Below, piece after piece: positions 24,367-35,511 of a stretch of 64,000 nt of DNA (the first letter of the stretch is position 1; each line of letters starts with the position of its first letter). Under the pieces are notes generated by a model. The model was not told where the DNA came from. It was given only the letters and a program-made list of their open reading frames with translations, and did not search any database. Source of the stretch: Solicoccozyma terricola. Its lineage: Eukaryota; Basidiomycota; Tremellomycetes; Filobasidiales; Piskurozymaceae. The position numbers were made by a program, and so were the translations under genes. Where the stretch lies: the NCBI GenBank assembly GCA_001600875.1, contig BCLD01000001.1, positions 767,375-831,374 on the forward strand. Reading direction: 5' to 3'.

Positions 24367-26855
24367 CATCGAACTCGCCGTTCAAGAGAACAACAATGGT
24401 GTTTGCAGCATCGTAAGATCTCAGATCTCCCATCGTTGAAATCGCTGCAACATGTCATCCATCCCGTTCGTCCCAATGCACCCCACCCATCGGGAGTGAT
24501 CCACATTATCGTACTTCCAGTAAACACCTACAGACGAGTGGAATTGAAAGATGGGACCGCTGTTTAGCCATTCCCCGTGCTGAGCTGATTGTAACACACA
24601 TAGTATACTCATTGAGACGCTTCCGGACGTGAAGGTGCTCATATGATCAGGTAATTTTGTCCTCGCACATCTTTCGAAGGTGACTGACTGCTTACTCGTA
24701 GGACTGCATCACGATTCGATGGACCGCATGACAATCTACGGTCAGCTTGAGGTAAGGGAGGAGACGCGAATACGACAAGACACAAAGCGAGGCTCTCTAG
24801 CTGTCGAAATGATCTCTTTGCTGCTCTCTCTCACTCACCTTATTATCGCCGAGGATTCACGGGTTCGCCCTGGATGAGTTCAATAGACGCCAGCCAGACT
24901 TGCATTAATTATAGATCGAGGGGCGAATTCGGTGTGAAAAGTCGGATCAGTAATGTTTTATTTTCTTGTAGGAGACAGAGTAAGCTCGATAGCCCAGATA
25001 AAAAAGAATCGTCGCTTGAGTCACCGGACAAAATATCACAATTGCAGAATGACCACAAGCATCAGACAAGAGAGTTGGATCATATAGCTCTAGATTTTGA
25101 TCGTTGTGAATGCTCAGGAAATCGCATTGCTTGCAGGAGTACACAAGCTTCCAACCTAATTGCATGTGCGCTGAGAAGCGCCCATGTAATGTTGAAGCAT
25201 TCCGTGCAATGCCTGGGTAGCTCAGCACGCACGAGACTCGGGAAAACAATCACCTCTTGTCCAGAGACACAGAGAGAGTAGACCAGTGCCGGTCGAGAGG
25301 GCTCACAGAATGCACCCTTGGATCACTTCCGGGAGGATACATTTACAAATTATTTGCATCAAAGTAACAGGTCATCTTTGCGCTTGGAAGACAGCGATTA
25401 TTGCAAAAGCACCTTTGCAGCATGCACTGCTAGGCCCGAAAGTTTTCATAAAAGAGCCTCAGCGACGGAGTTTGTGAGATGCCGTCCTAGCCAGTGTTAT
25501 AGCCATCGAGTGGGACTTGGTAGAAGGGATGTTTCATTGACAACAATACAAAAAGTGTGTCACCAACTATCCGAGCTGGCTTCATAGTTCCTCAGAATTT
25601 TCCGTATACTTCAATCCTCTTATTGGCGTCGACAATCCATTAAGCTGGCAAATGAATTGCCGTACATTTTTCGCTGGAGAGTCGGACATCAGTCGGGCGA
25701 GAATGCCGCTGGATATATTTCTCTGCAGCCAAGGAATGCATTTCTGCGAGTTATCTTTCCACTCACGGCTACGGAGGTCGGGGCCTAGTCAGCGCCTTCG
25801 ATGTGCATGATAGGCCTCGCAATGTGAACATGAGAGGCCGATCTGATAGATAACAGACAGGCATGAACCTATCTTCCTTGCGAAAGCGACCGGGACTCTC
25901 AGCGGAATAGGGATTATGCCTGATATCTACGGGCTCACAAAGTCCTTGCTTCCATGAATTTCGATATCATAAGATACCTTTTGAGCCTTTTGAAGGCTGT
26001 AACTGCAGTTTATGAAGGCAATTCGCTAGTTTGCTCGATCATATGGAGATGCAACTGATAATCTTCAATTCAAAGCCTCTTGCCCGCCATCATCGACAAA
26101 CTTCCCAGGTGATGGCCATGCCGAAACGTTGTGGCCTACAACAAAGCCCCGCTACGCTTCAAAGCTGTCAACGTATCGAATGCACGACAATTGACAGTTA
26201 CCCCGAAGCAAATTCTCGGTGAGAAGAGAAAGAAATCCAAAAGTAGTGCTCGCAGCTGAACGTATGCGTCTGCAGTGGCGCCTTCAGGTTGCGGTTGAAT
26301 GTGGAAGAGGTCGGACTTCTCAACTTGAGTAGGTCGGAACTGACTCTGATGTATGACTTGAAGGTGACTCATATACGCGCAGACAGACAGTCAGCATACA
26401 CGCTACATGAGGGGCTACATGACATCGCAGACTGCGCTTGCCAGGGTCCGACAAGGCGATTGCAGTACCCAAACACCGTAGCGCCGTCGCGATTGATCCT
26501 AACTATCTGCTATCGCTGGCACGTTCTGAGTTGCAGGGTCAAATTGAGTTCTGACCCACAAGTCAGGCTCGTGCGGGTTTGGACTCCAAACCTCGGTCCC
26601 GGGAATATCCCTGGCTTCGATAGCTAAAGTTGTCAGCGACTTCCAGTCGCCTCTTGCCATCAGACGATAATGTCGATCGATTTTTCTCGACGACGAAATT
26701 TTGGAAGTCCCAGCGTCACGTAATTGCTTTCGTTGGGTGAACTTGACAACGACCGGGGTGTCCTTTGGAATTCAGCTCAAGCGTTCACATTGCATATAAC
26801 TACGTGACGAAGGGTGAAGATGAGGACGTGCCTCATGTGCGGTAGCGAATCGTAA

Positions 26856-28850
26856 TTAATGTACCGCTCGGGGTATTGCCCACATCGAGGTGTCAAGGAG
26901 AAAGTCGAACATCCCACCGTCATCAAGTCCATTGAAAAGGGCATCCGGGTCCATCAGATGGGTTGAAGGGACTTCAGACGTTGGCCACGGGCCAGCCGCG
27001 GGTGGTGATAGATCGAGGCCTGCGGAAGTAAGATGTTGGGACAGGCAGGCAAATAGGATACTGGCCATACTCACCGAGGCCTCTCGCCAACTCCCATAGG
27101 GATGCTCTCGCAGGAGTAGCGCTTTTCCACCTCAATGCAAGCTTGTCTAACAGTTCGAAGGCCATTTGCATCGCAATTTCAGCTTCCTCCTTTTGAAGCT
27201 CGTAGCGCCAGTAACACTGAACAATAAGCTGTCCACAAGTCAATACCCTCCGAAGATGAGGCCAGGCGAGGTTGAACTGGCCGGTTCGGTAGATTGCACG
27301 GTATACGAGGAGGATCTGGGTGGCGGAGCGGGCGATAATGGCAAGCGAGCTGACTGTGAGGAGAGGTTCAGTTATGCAAGCTGACCTCAGCATAATTCGG
27401 TCCCTGTTCGGCGACAATATTCAGAAAAAGACCCAAGCTTGTGCTTCCCTGGCCTGTGGAACTTGCCAGTGATAGTGTACAGTGCAAAAGTTATCCGCCA
27501 ATGTGCTCCCTGTACTCCTTTGCTGAGCGATGAAGGCGTCCAGCCAGTTCGTCCATTTGGCTTCGAACCGGAGGACAAAGTCCGTAGACATCGTATCCGT
27601 CGTCCCCTCGTGGATCTGCTTGAGGAGCTCGCTTTGCAAAAGCACGAGATGGGTAAGAAGAGGTTGTGATCCGAAAGCGATTTCCTGTGGTGCAGTGGGA
27701 TCTGGCCGTGGGTTCAGAGCGAGATCATAGTCGCCGTGCTTGAGATATGGCGGCAGGCCGCACAACGTCGAGTAATAACAGTCGCTGAAGATAACGTAGA
27801 AGAAGATTATATCTGCACGCTCTTCCGGTGGGTATGCGTCCGCAGTAAGTTTGTGGTGGATGTTGAGTTCGCGTGCCTGCCACACCATCTTCGCGATAAC
27901 GCGGCGAGTTGATGCGACCGAGCCGGCGCACATCGCATAGAGTTGGAGTAGGATGAGGGACTCTGAAATTGAACAACATCATCGGCTAGTGTAGGTGGTC
28001 CTCAAGGAGCTCACTTACGCAAAGCAGTGAAAGATGCACAGCCCCATTTTGTCAAGCGATCCATACAGTGGCGATACCAAGCAACGTCGTCTCGGACCTC
28101 GCTGAATGGTATGTATCGTGCTCTTCCACCATCCCAATGAACTGATTGCTTTCTAAGTCTGCCGAGTGCCATGCAAGCGTATAGTAAGGCTATTTGGTCA
28201 TCGCCCATTGATCCGGGGACCGTGAGATATCGGTCGTAGAGGTCTCGTACGCGTGTTGAGGATAAGAAGCTGAAGAACGGAAGAATGTTTATGCAGAACG
28301 TATCCAGGGTGCTGAGCCCATCCTGAAGGCCTGGGTGAGGTGGAAGGGGGCTATCGAGGGCGAGGAGAGCCGATGTTTCATCGTCGGGGAGTTGCAGATC
28401 AATATGAGAGCCTGTCTTGAGGTGATCAGAAACGCCCGCAAAAAATGGCACTGGAAAGCGCGCAATGGCTCACTCACCCGTCCTCGCCTCATACACCCTC
28501 TCGAGGTCGCGCTCGATGAATTGGAGGAAGTAGACAGTACCTTGAGTTTGATTTTCACTAACTGGTGGCGACATGCTGACTGCCGGATGGCTGACTTTTT
28601 GCCTCCAAGTGCTCAGCACTTGTCTGTATACGCACGATCTCAGATGGATAGTAGGGATATATTTCTTCTTCTTGACAACGCTTCCTTACCTGTTAGGACG
28701 GGCCTTGTCACGGATAATGCAGTCCAACAAGCCAGCCGTCCGGCATGCTTGACAAGGATATGGCGGCTCGCATTTGATGCGTCGGAGACGGCAGTTCTCG
28801 CAGGCCTTGGACGAACGGCGATTTGGTGGTGGTGGTGTGCCTGACGACAT
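26856..28850 (-). CDS. Zn2Cys6 fungal transcription factor
   Basis: Six exons (28690..28850, 28478..28623, 28019..28411, 27467..27962, 27075..27403, 26856..27019) give 562 aa. The N-terminal zinc cluster CENCRLRRIKC plus PCQACRTAGLLDC has cysteines at residues 17, 20, 27, 33, 36 and 44. The fungal-specific middle domain follows (DTFCINILPFFSFLSST, QIALLYACMALGRL, YHCMDRL-like block). The C-terminus is acidic/hydrophobic (NGLDDGGMFDFLLDTSMW) and may be an activation domain. Intron 4 (27404..27466) begins GCAAGT, a GC-AG intron. Only this donor restores the HYHWDRIMLRSA junction in frame. The target genes are unknown; the nearest neighbours are the gene desert and a Ser/Pro-rich ORF. Confidence 0.88.
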
Positions 28851-29183
28851 GGTGGCTCAAGAAGGATATTCAAATCGTTTGGAGGGATGTCAGGATGCGA
28901 AGATGCTGAGGACGGAGGGTTGGTCGACATTTGCCACGTGGCCCACGGACCCGCGGATGGGTCGGAGGCTACTGTTTATTTCACTCCCCATGGAAACCAA
29001 TTCTTATTCAAGGCTCGACAAAATCACAGTCACAACTTGTACATGTATAGTCTAATGTCGGAACACATGTTTTGATACAACCGCAACACTGACTGCAGTG
29101 CAGGTAAACATATATAAAGTACCATCGAATTGTCTCGTCGTCGGTCAATCCCCACTTCCCTGCCATCCTCCCTTCGCGTTCCC
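28851..29183. promoter_or_regulatory. Upstream region of the zinc-cluster factor
   Basis: These 333 bases lie between the factor's start codon and the stop of the next ORF on the same strand. No coding signal or repeat is seen. It should contain the promoter of the factor. Confidence 0.45.
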
Positions 29184-29750
29184 TCACTCCACTCTGGCCA
29201 ACTCGGCTTGCGTCAGGTTGAGTTCGAAACACCCTTTCCAACCCATTGTCGGTACGATGACCTTTTGCTGAAGTGCGGTACCCCTCCTCGATTGCCCCGC
29301 ATGTGGAGCAAGGGTCGACAGAGTTAGCGGTCGAAGTGGCCGCGAATGTGGAAAGTGAGGTTTTGGCGGAGGATCGGCTCGAGTGGGAGTGGCAGCCGTG
29401 GTGCTGAGCGCTGGGATGTTGGAAGTCGACAGGGTTGGTCGGACTACGGGTTTGAAGGTGGGTGAATTGGGTGCTGATTTGACCAGCCTCGCGCGACGTT
29501 CCTCCGACGTACTCGCGTCATCCGGCAGCAACTCCTCCTTGGATTGCTTCGAACCCTCCGTGGTCGACGACGGTGTCGCTGCGGTCACTGTGTGACACAG
29601 TGGCGAGGGCGATGTGGACTTGCGATGCGGGGATGATGTAGACGCCGACTTGGACCGCGAGAATCGAGGTGGGAATGCGGACGATGGGGAGTCCATGGGT
29701 GAGAAGAAGGCGGACGATGGACCTGGTAGTGCGGACGAGGTGGTAGCCAT
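29184..29750 (-). CDS. Hypothetical Ser/Thr/Pro-rich protein
   Basis: An intronless ORF of 188 aa from the ATG at 29748-29750 (MATTSSALPGPSSAFFSPMD). It is rich in Ser, Pro, Thr and Lys, with phospho-site-like patches (SRSKSASTSSPHRKSTSPS, VKSAPNSPTF). The frame is open further upstream, but there it runs through tandem repeats (29784-29831) and is unlikely to be coding. I recognise no domain. It could be a small phosphoprotein, or a chance ORF in GC-rich DNA; expression data would settle it. Confidence 0.4.
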   Translation of the reverse strand: MATTSSALPGPSSAFFSPMDSPSSAFPPRFSRSKSASTSSPHRKSTSPSPLCHTVTAATPSSTTEGSKQSKEELLPDDASTSEERRARLVKSAPNSPTFKPVVRPTLSTSNIPALSTTAATPTRADPPPKPHFPHSRPLRPLTLSTLAPHAGQSRRGTALQQKVIVPTMGWKGCFELNLTQAELARVE

Positions 29751-29783
29751 GATGCCTTTGATGTAGTGTAGGACGTTGAGTAG

Positions 29784-29831
29784 GATGTAGTGTATGATGT
29801 AGTGTACGATGTAGTGTACGGTGTAGTTGAC
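29784..29831. repeat. Tandem 12-bp repeat
   Basis: Four units of GATGTAGTGTAC with small changes (29784, 29796, 29808, 29820), plus a partial unit near 29761. It lies in the spacer upstream of the Ser/Pro-rich ORF. Confidence 0.9.
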
Positions 29832-29884
29832 CAGGAGTTGAAAAGCTCGCTCTGCCTGAATCCCCAAGGGGTGCCGTTGGGGAT

Positions 29885-29916
29885 GCGGGGTAATGCGGGG
29901 TAATGCGGGGGTAATG
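29885..29916. repeat. Tandem 10-bp repeat
   Basis: Three units of GCGGGGTAAT, the last with an extra G. Together with the 12-bp repeat it fills much of the 343-bp spacer 29751-30093 before the M28 peptidase gene. Confidence 0.9.
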
Positions 29917-30093
29917 GCAGGGGGAGTGTGGGGCTCCGGGGAGCGGGGAAGACCGAGACCGAGACCGAGCACCGCGGTGTGCACGGGTTGCTGTTCTTGC
30001 GATCCTCCTATCGCTTCTTTGACGCATCCCGTAGACCGATGACACTTACACCGTCCTCACCATCCCGTTGTTCCCCTCCGTCTGCTCCGTCCA

Positions 30094-31980
30094 ATGGGCA
30101 CAACCCTCCTTCTGGCCGCAGCTGCAGCCACCCTCTCGAGCTCTTTCGCCGCTCCTGCCCCTCCGCAAGCCGTCAACAACCACGTCCTCCTTATCACCTC
30201 CGCTCCACCGGACACACTCACATTCTCCTGTCTCAAGGAGACTTACTACGGTAGCTATGGATCTGTGGCGGCGGCAGACCACATTTACATCCCTCGGGAT
30301 GACTGCATCACCGACGCGTTCTCCGCCGGCGGCCAGGGTCTCATATCAGGTCATATCAGCGCGATATCAGCGGAGGAAGCCGACGGTGTCCTTGTTTGGG
30401 TCGGCGAAGCTGGCGTAGAGGGGGCCAGGCGACACGACGGTGATCCAATGGAAGGTGTCTGGGAGTCTATCAGCTCGCTCGCGTCGGAATCCCACATCGT
30501 CCAGTCGGATGAACAAACCACGTTCACAACGTCCTCCGCATCCCCTTCCTCCTTCCCTCTTCTCGTTGCTTCGACCTCCAACTCCCTCATTCTCTCCTTT
30601 CCCTTAGACCTACTACCCCTCATCGATACTTACATCCCCCGCCATCTATCAGCCGTTGTCATCGGGCAACAGGATCCGGTTCCCGTCCCAGAACCAATCC
30701 TCAAACACCTTCGGAACATTACCCACCATCTCTCCTTTGATCCCACGATCGATCAGATCGTTAATGACGGCGTCGACGACCACCAACTCGTTCGTGATGT
30801 CAGATGGCTTACTGGCGAGTCAAGTGATCTCGTCTCGAGGCATTCATTCCACGCGGATACTCTGAAGGCTGCCGATTGGATTCGAGGTGCGTGGTGCCTT
30901 TCGTGCGTACGGCTGCATCATTCAATCGCTGATTTTAAACCTACCACAGCCAAAGTCCAGGCCACTGGCGCCGATTGCACATTACAATCGTTCCTGGCTG
31001 GCTTCGCACCGAATGTTATCTGCACTTACCCCCATATAGACGTCAATTCGACCGAAATGGTCATTCTCAGTGCTCACTACGACTCGCGAGGGTCCTTTGG
31101 CAGACTGAGAGGTCCAGGTGGAGATGATGATGGTAGCGGGTCTGGTCAGTATAGTGTGGTTCAATTGGGACACGACGCAAGCTGACTCGCCAATCCAACC
31201 TCTCGGCCCAGGCCACGTCCTCGGCATCGCCCAAGGCATTCACTCACAAAGGGTCAAGTTCTACAAGTCCGTTACTCTCGCCTTCTTTGCAGGGGAAGAA
31301 CAGGGTCTGCTCGGTAGCTCTGCGTATGCTCGTAAGTCGAGTAATGCGTAAATATCGTCCCGAGCACCGCCTGATGATGTTTGCATTCTGTCGCAGGTTC
31401 CCTTTACCAGGAAAACAGAACGGTTCTCATGCATACGCAGGCCGATATGTTGGGCTACCATGACGTGAGTTTCCCGGTACGTTCTTTGCCTAGGGGTCAA
31501 TATACTGATTCAAATACCATTCAGCCGAGTGAGCCAATGCAGCTTGGCTTCCCAGCGACGTACGTGCAGAAGCTGCCACTTATTCGTAACAGCCAGCTAG
31601 CTGACGCCTCCGTTGCAACATCAGCATCGGCACTCCCGAGGTCGCCCATCTCCTCGGCAACATCTCCGCCATCTACTCTCCCGAACTTGTCGTAGGAACT
31701 ACCGCCGCATGTTGCTCGGATCACCAATCCTTCCTCCCGTACGGTTTCCCGGCAACGCAGGTGTTCGGTAAGTCGGTCATCCCTTTGCCTGTCCTTGAAT
31801 CCGTGCTGACCTGCCTCCCGCTTCCACTCAGAACGCAATGGCCCAATCATCGACCCGATGTACCACAACTCTGGCGACGTCAGTATGCGATTTGGCTATG
31901 ATTTCGATCAAATCAAGTCGATTGCCAAGGTTACATTCGCTGGCCTGCTGGAGGTCGCAGGTTACGAGATTGGGAAGTGA
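30094..31980 (+). CDS. Secreted M28-family zinc aminopeptidase
   Basis: Seven exons (30094..30886, 30950..31144, 31212..31331, 31397..31464, 31525..31559, 31625..31767, 31832..31980) give 500 aa. It starts with a signal peptide (TTLLLAAAAATLSSSFAAPAP). The M28 metal ligands are visible in order: SAHYDSRG, GGDDDGSGS, FFAGEEQGLLGS, TQADMLGY and PMYHNSGD. Such enzymes hold two zinc ions and remove N-terminal residues outside the cell or in the vacuole. Exon 5 is only 35 nt; its donor was chosen because it gives FPATIGTPEVAHLL. The long N-terminal region (to about residue 260) precedes the catalytic domain and has no motif I recognise. The gene converges on V-ATPase subunit c with a 203-bp gap. 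Confidence 0.92.
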
Positions 31981-32183
31981 CGGAAAATGTGCTCGATGCG
32001 GGAGCTGGTCGCAATGGCCCTCATCTGTGGAACGACAGGACTTGAAACTTGGAGCATGGTAGATTGGTGATGCCTTGTACTGAGTTGCGGAGGGCTACAC
32101 GAAAGGTGATATCAGGCCATAATTGTTTGACGGATGCTACGACGCAAAATACATTCATCTTCCGCGCTTCCGAGCGACATGCA

Positions 32184-33387
32184 TTAGTAGCTACATTGCG
32201 CCTCTCCCACTCTAGTGTTAAGGATAAGAGCAACAATGAGGCCATACAGTCCGATGACCTCGCTAACCACGCATATGATCCATTAGGTACCGGGGATCGT
32301 CGCCAGTCGACCTTGTCAACTCACGCGAAAATAAGAATAAGAACCATTGAAACAAACACTTTGCTTTCGTAGAGATATGCACGGACGCACTGTTGCAGGG
32401 AGACATATCGGGAGATGGAAATCAGGTTTGGTGGGACTTGGTATTTTCCACCGGACTCACAGCATCACCAACGATACCGATTGCGTACCCAGCAGCTAAT
32501 CCAGTCAGCCCACAAGCTGGGTAAGGTTCATGGCATGTCAATGGAAATTTCTGGAGACTCCATTTCGCTCTAATGCTCACCGAGACCAGCGCCGAGATGT
32601 ACGAATCCTCCGAATAACGAATACGGTTCAGCGGGTGTAACTGGTAAAATCGAGTGTATACCGTCAGTGCGATAACCTGGCGAGTTCAGCAGTTCCTCGA
32701 CTTACTCGATCCTGCAATGAGGACAGAGACGACAAGCCCGTAGACGGCAATGACTGTGTAAGAGGGTAAGTAGAATAGATTTAATGAGAATTCATAAATG
32801 ACCAGCACAGGCCCTCAGGAGGACGCACTACCGCTCATCTAACAGAATGGCGGAAAGATCAGTCAAATGCGCTGATTGACATATAGGCTGGTTCAGCACT
32901 CACAACGACCGGAATGAGAGACTATTTTAGGAGAAGACAGTCAAGTTAGCAGTGTCAAGTAGCCTCAGCCAAAGATTTTATTATTCTGGCATACCTTCAT
33001 AATAAGATCGGGTCTGAGGTGCGCGTCAGAAACCGCATTTCATCCAGAATTAATTTGTATTATCCGGTGCAGCAGGAATCCATGCACCTACCTGAACGTT
33101 CCAAGACCTGCGATTCCGATACCTGCTTTACTTGTCCCGAAAGCTGCTCCAACGGTAGACAGTACCATCTGTCATGAAAGGAGGCAGGCATGCGAAAATG
33201 GCCGGTAGATTTAGTCTCGCGGGATTTGGTGTCTGAGGCTGGTAGGGTGAAGAACGCACCGCTGCAGTAACTCCTGCGAACCTGACGACGATGAAGGGAA
33301 GGACGGTAAGCTTGGGCTGGTGGGTGTCTAGACGATGCGGCGCACTCACCCGAAGAATGGTGCCCACGGAGGACACAGCTCTGACAT
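32184..33387 (-). CDS. VMA3: V-type proton ATPase proteolipid subunit c
   Basis: Eleven small exons (33350..33387, 33260..33281, 33092..33168, 32995..33013, 32904..32921, 32832..32838, 32706..32753, 32581..32640, 32461..32516, 32325..32389, 32184..32262) join in phase to 162 aa, the normal family length. The product begins MSELCPPWAPFFG. It contains two duplicated hairpins (STVGAAFGTSKAGIGI, LAAGYAIGIVGDA) and ends LYGLIVALILNT plus a short tail. The essential proton-carrying glutamate is in IFAEVIGLYG. Subunit c forms the membrane ring of the vacuolar H+ pump. Exon 6 is only 7 nt (ATGAGCG), with canonical introns on both sides. No single exon exceeds 79 nt, so an ORF search misses this gene completely. 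Confidence 0.94.
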
Positions 33388-33652
33388 GGTGGGTTGGTTG
33401 GGTTGATTGCTGGAGTGAGGTGTGAATGCAGATGGGATGCAGATGGGATGCAGATGGGATGAGCGGATGAACGATGACGATACATGCCATCGATGGTGAT
33501 GGTTGCTGACCGCAGGCCCTCCTCCTCGACGGACATGCGGACATCACTCACCCTCCATGTCCGCTCCCGGCTCCCGGCTCCCAAGGATTCCTCCTATTTC
33601 AACTATTTCAACTATTTCAACAACCTCGACCAGTGATTCTACAGCGCTCAGC
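33388..33652. promoter_or_regulatory. Divergent promoter VMA3/KAE1 with CGGACAT motifs
   Basis: This 265-bp spacer lies between start codons. CGGACAT occurs at 33530-33536 and 33538-33544, and its reverse complement ATGTCCG at 33557-33563. Short repeats of GATGGGATGCA flank it near 33430-33460, and ACTATTTCA repeats lie near 33602-33620. Confidence 0.6.
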
Positions 33653-35287
33653 ATGGCGTTCTCACCTCGCAAGCGCAAGGTTTCACCTCTACCCAGACCA
33701 GGCAAGTCCAACTCATACCGCTGCTGGGCCTGATTTTCTCACCCACGCTCCCTCTCCCCTCTCCCCTCTCCCCTCTCCCACTGCTCACCATACAGACCGG
33801 CCGTACCTCTGTCTCGGTCTCGAAGGCTCTGCAAACAAATTCGGCGCAGGTATTATCTTGCATACCCTTGCTAAATCTCAAGAAGGTCGCGATGTTGAGA
33901 CTGTCAAGGTACTCTCCAATATCCGTCACACCTACGTCACTCCCCCCGGCCAGGGCTTCCTCCCAAGTGACACAGCCAAGCATCACAAAGAATGGGCTTT
34001 GACAATAATTCGGCAGGCGGTCGACAAGGCCGGGGTAAAGTTGAAGGACTTGGACTGCATAGCGTACACGAAAGGTCAGTCCTTGCACTTTTCAATTTGG
34101 CATTCGAATAGGCTACTGATGCGTCTTTCGCGCAGGCCCTGGCATGGGAGGACCTCTTCAGAGCGTTGCTTTGGTGGCTCGCACACTATCCATGCTGTAC
34201 GGCAAGCCACTGATTGGAGTCAATCACTGTGTTGGACGTAAGTGCTTGACCTTGCCATACAACTCTTACATCCCAGCTGATCAGCCTACTCGATCCAGAC
34301 ATCGAGATGGGTCGAGAGATTACCCGTTCACGAAATCCCATCATCCTGTACGTGTCCGGTGGCAACACTCAGGTCATTGCATACTCCAGGCAGCGTTATC
34401 GAATATTCGGAGAGACGCTAGATATCGCTGTTGGAAATTGCTTGGATCGCTTTGGTAGGATCGTTGGCGTCAGTAATGATCCCAGCCCTGGACAAAATAT
34501 AGAGATCGCTGCGAAGAGGTACGTGTCATTCGTGGCGGGGCCTGGGATCAGGGGTCTGTTTTTTTTCTCTCTGACATACTTGCATACTCCGCAGAGGCAA
34601 GCGTCTTCTACCGTTACCATATGCTACAAAAGGCATGGACGTGACCCTCTCGGGTCTGCTGACTGCCATCGAAGGCTACACACAGGACAAGCGGTTCCGA
34701 GCTTCCCCCTTGGCTGAATACTCGGCGGACACCCTCAAAATCCCACTATTGTCAGAAGAGGACATCATCACGCCAGAGGATTTATGCTTCTCATTGCAGG
34801 AAACGGTCTTCGCCATGTTGGTGGAGATTACAGAGCGAGCGATGGCACATGTCGGTAGTGGGGACGTATTGATTGTTGGCGGTGTGGGCTGTGAGTGATC
34901 TCAGCTTCATCCGCGTGTTCGCTGACTGATACAGTCCCTTAATAAGCCAACGAGCGGTTGCAGCAGATGATGGGCATCATGGCAGCGGAACGTGGTGGCA
35001 ATGTGTTCGCCACAGATGAGAGGTAATGGACCGTCCAGCTAAATCTACCGGAAGATATTCACGTCTAAATGCATTGCCATTCCCAGTTTCTGCATCGACA
35101 ACGGGATCATGATTGCTCAGGCTGGCCTGTTAGCTCATCGAATGGGACAAGTAACGCCAATAGAGAAGAGCACCGTCACTCAACGGTAAGCTGACTGGGC
35201 CACTATGACGTCTTGTCAGCTGGACTGATAATTTTGGGCATGCTCAGGTTTAGAACAGATGCCGTTCATGTCACTTGGCGGAGCTGA
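33653..35287 (+). CDS. KAE1: KEOPS tRNA N6-threonylcarbamoyladenosine transferase subunit KAE1
   Basis: Eight exons (33653..33701, 33796..34074, 34136..34237, 34299..34518, 34595..34890, 34947..35022, 35087..35185, 35248..35287) give 386 aa. Family motifs are clear: [27 protein letters not shown], the metal-binding histidines in [24 protein letters not shown], and [11 protein letters not shown] near the end. Kae1 is the catalytic ASKHA-fold subunit that makes t6A at position 37 of ANN-decoding tRNAs. Intron 1 (33702..33795) begins GCAAGT; this GC-AG splice is the only one that keeps the frame into [11 protein letters not shown]. The intron also carries a (CTCCC)n pyrimidine tract. The short N-terminal extension ([16 protein letters not shown]) is basic and could be a nuclear signal. 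Confidence 0.94.
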
Positions 35288-35479
35288 GCGGTCGCTGGCT
35301 GACAACGTTGTATCCCTTACGTTACATGACCTTTCAATTATGATGTTTATTGTTGCTATGATGCCACAAGATTAGTAAAGCAAAGGTCGAAGGTGGGGGG
35401 AAAACAACCTTACAGAACTGCGATGCTTCAGCAAGTAAAGGGAAATACTACAATCGCGTTTCAAAGTCCCCTTGTCCTT

Positions 35480-35498
35480 CCCCCCCCCCCCCCCCCCC
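35480..35498. repeat. Poly-C tract
   Basis: A run of C followed by a T-rich stretch, in the 224-bp spacer between KAE1 and the small gene on the other strand. The length is unreliable. Confidence 0.85.
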
Positions 35499-35511
35499 TC
35501 TTTCTTTTTCT

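Larger units (their letters stand above)
22320..26855. other. 4.5-kb gene desert
   Basis: No ORF chain on either strand joins at splice sites or shows a known domain, and the base composition looks more AT-rich than in the flanking genes. It contains a triple 11-bp repeat (22779-22810), an imperfect 45-bp-offset direct repeat (23882-23962) and a long G-run (24339-24366). It also contains a TGTTACG-starting segment (from 22657) that resembles an LTR end but lacks a matching terminus. It could be decayed transposon sequence, a regulatory region for the flanking genes, or a long non-coding transcript. Nothing decides between these. Confidence 0.6.

Noticed and set aside
25200..25250. TGGGTAGCTCAG, like a tRNA A box
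   Set aside because: No B box (GGTTCRANNCC) at a fitting distance and no cloverleaf can be drawn.
29750..29984. N-terminal extension of the Ser/Pro-rich ORF (VHYI repeats)
   Set aside because: It is a translation of the 12-bp minisatellite. The downstream ATG at 29748-29750 is a more sensible start.
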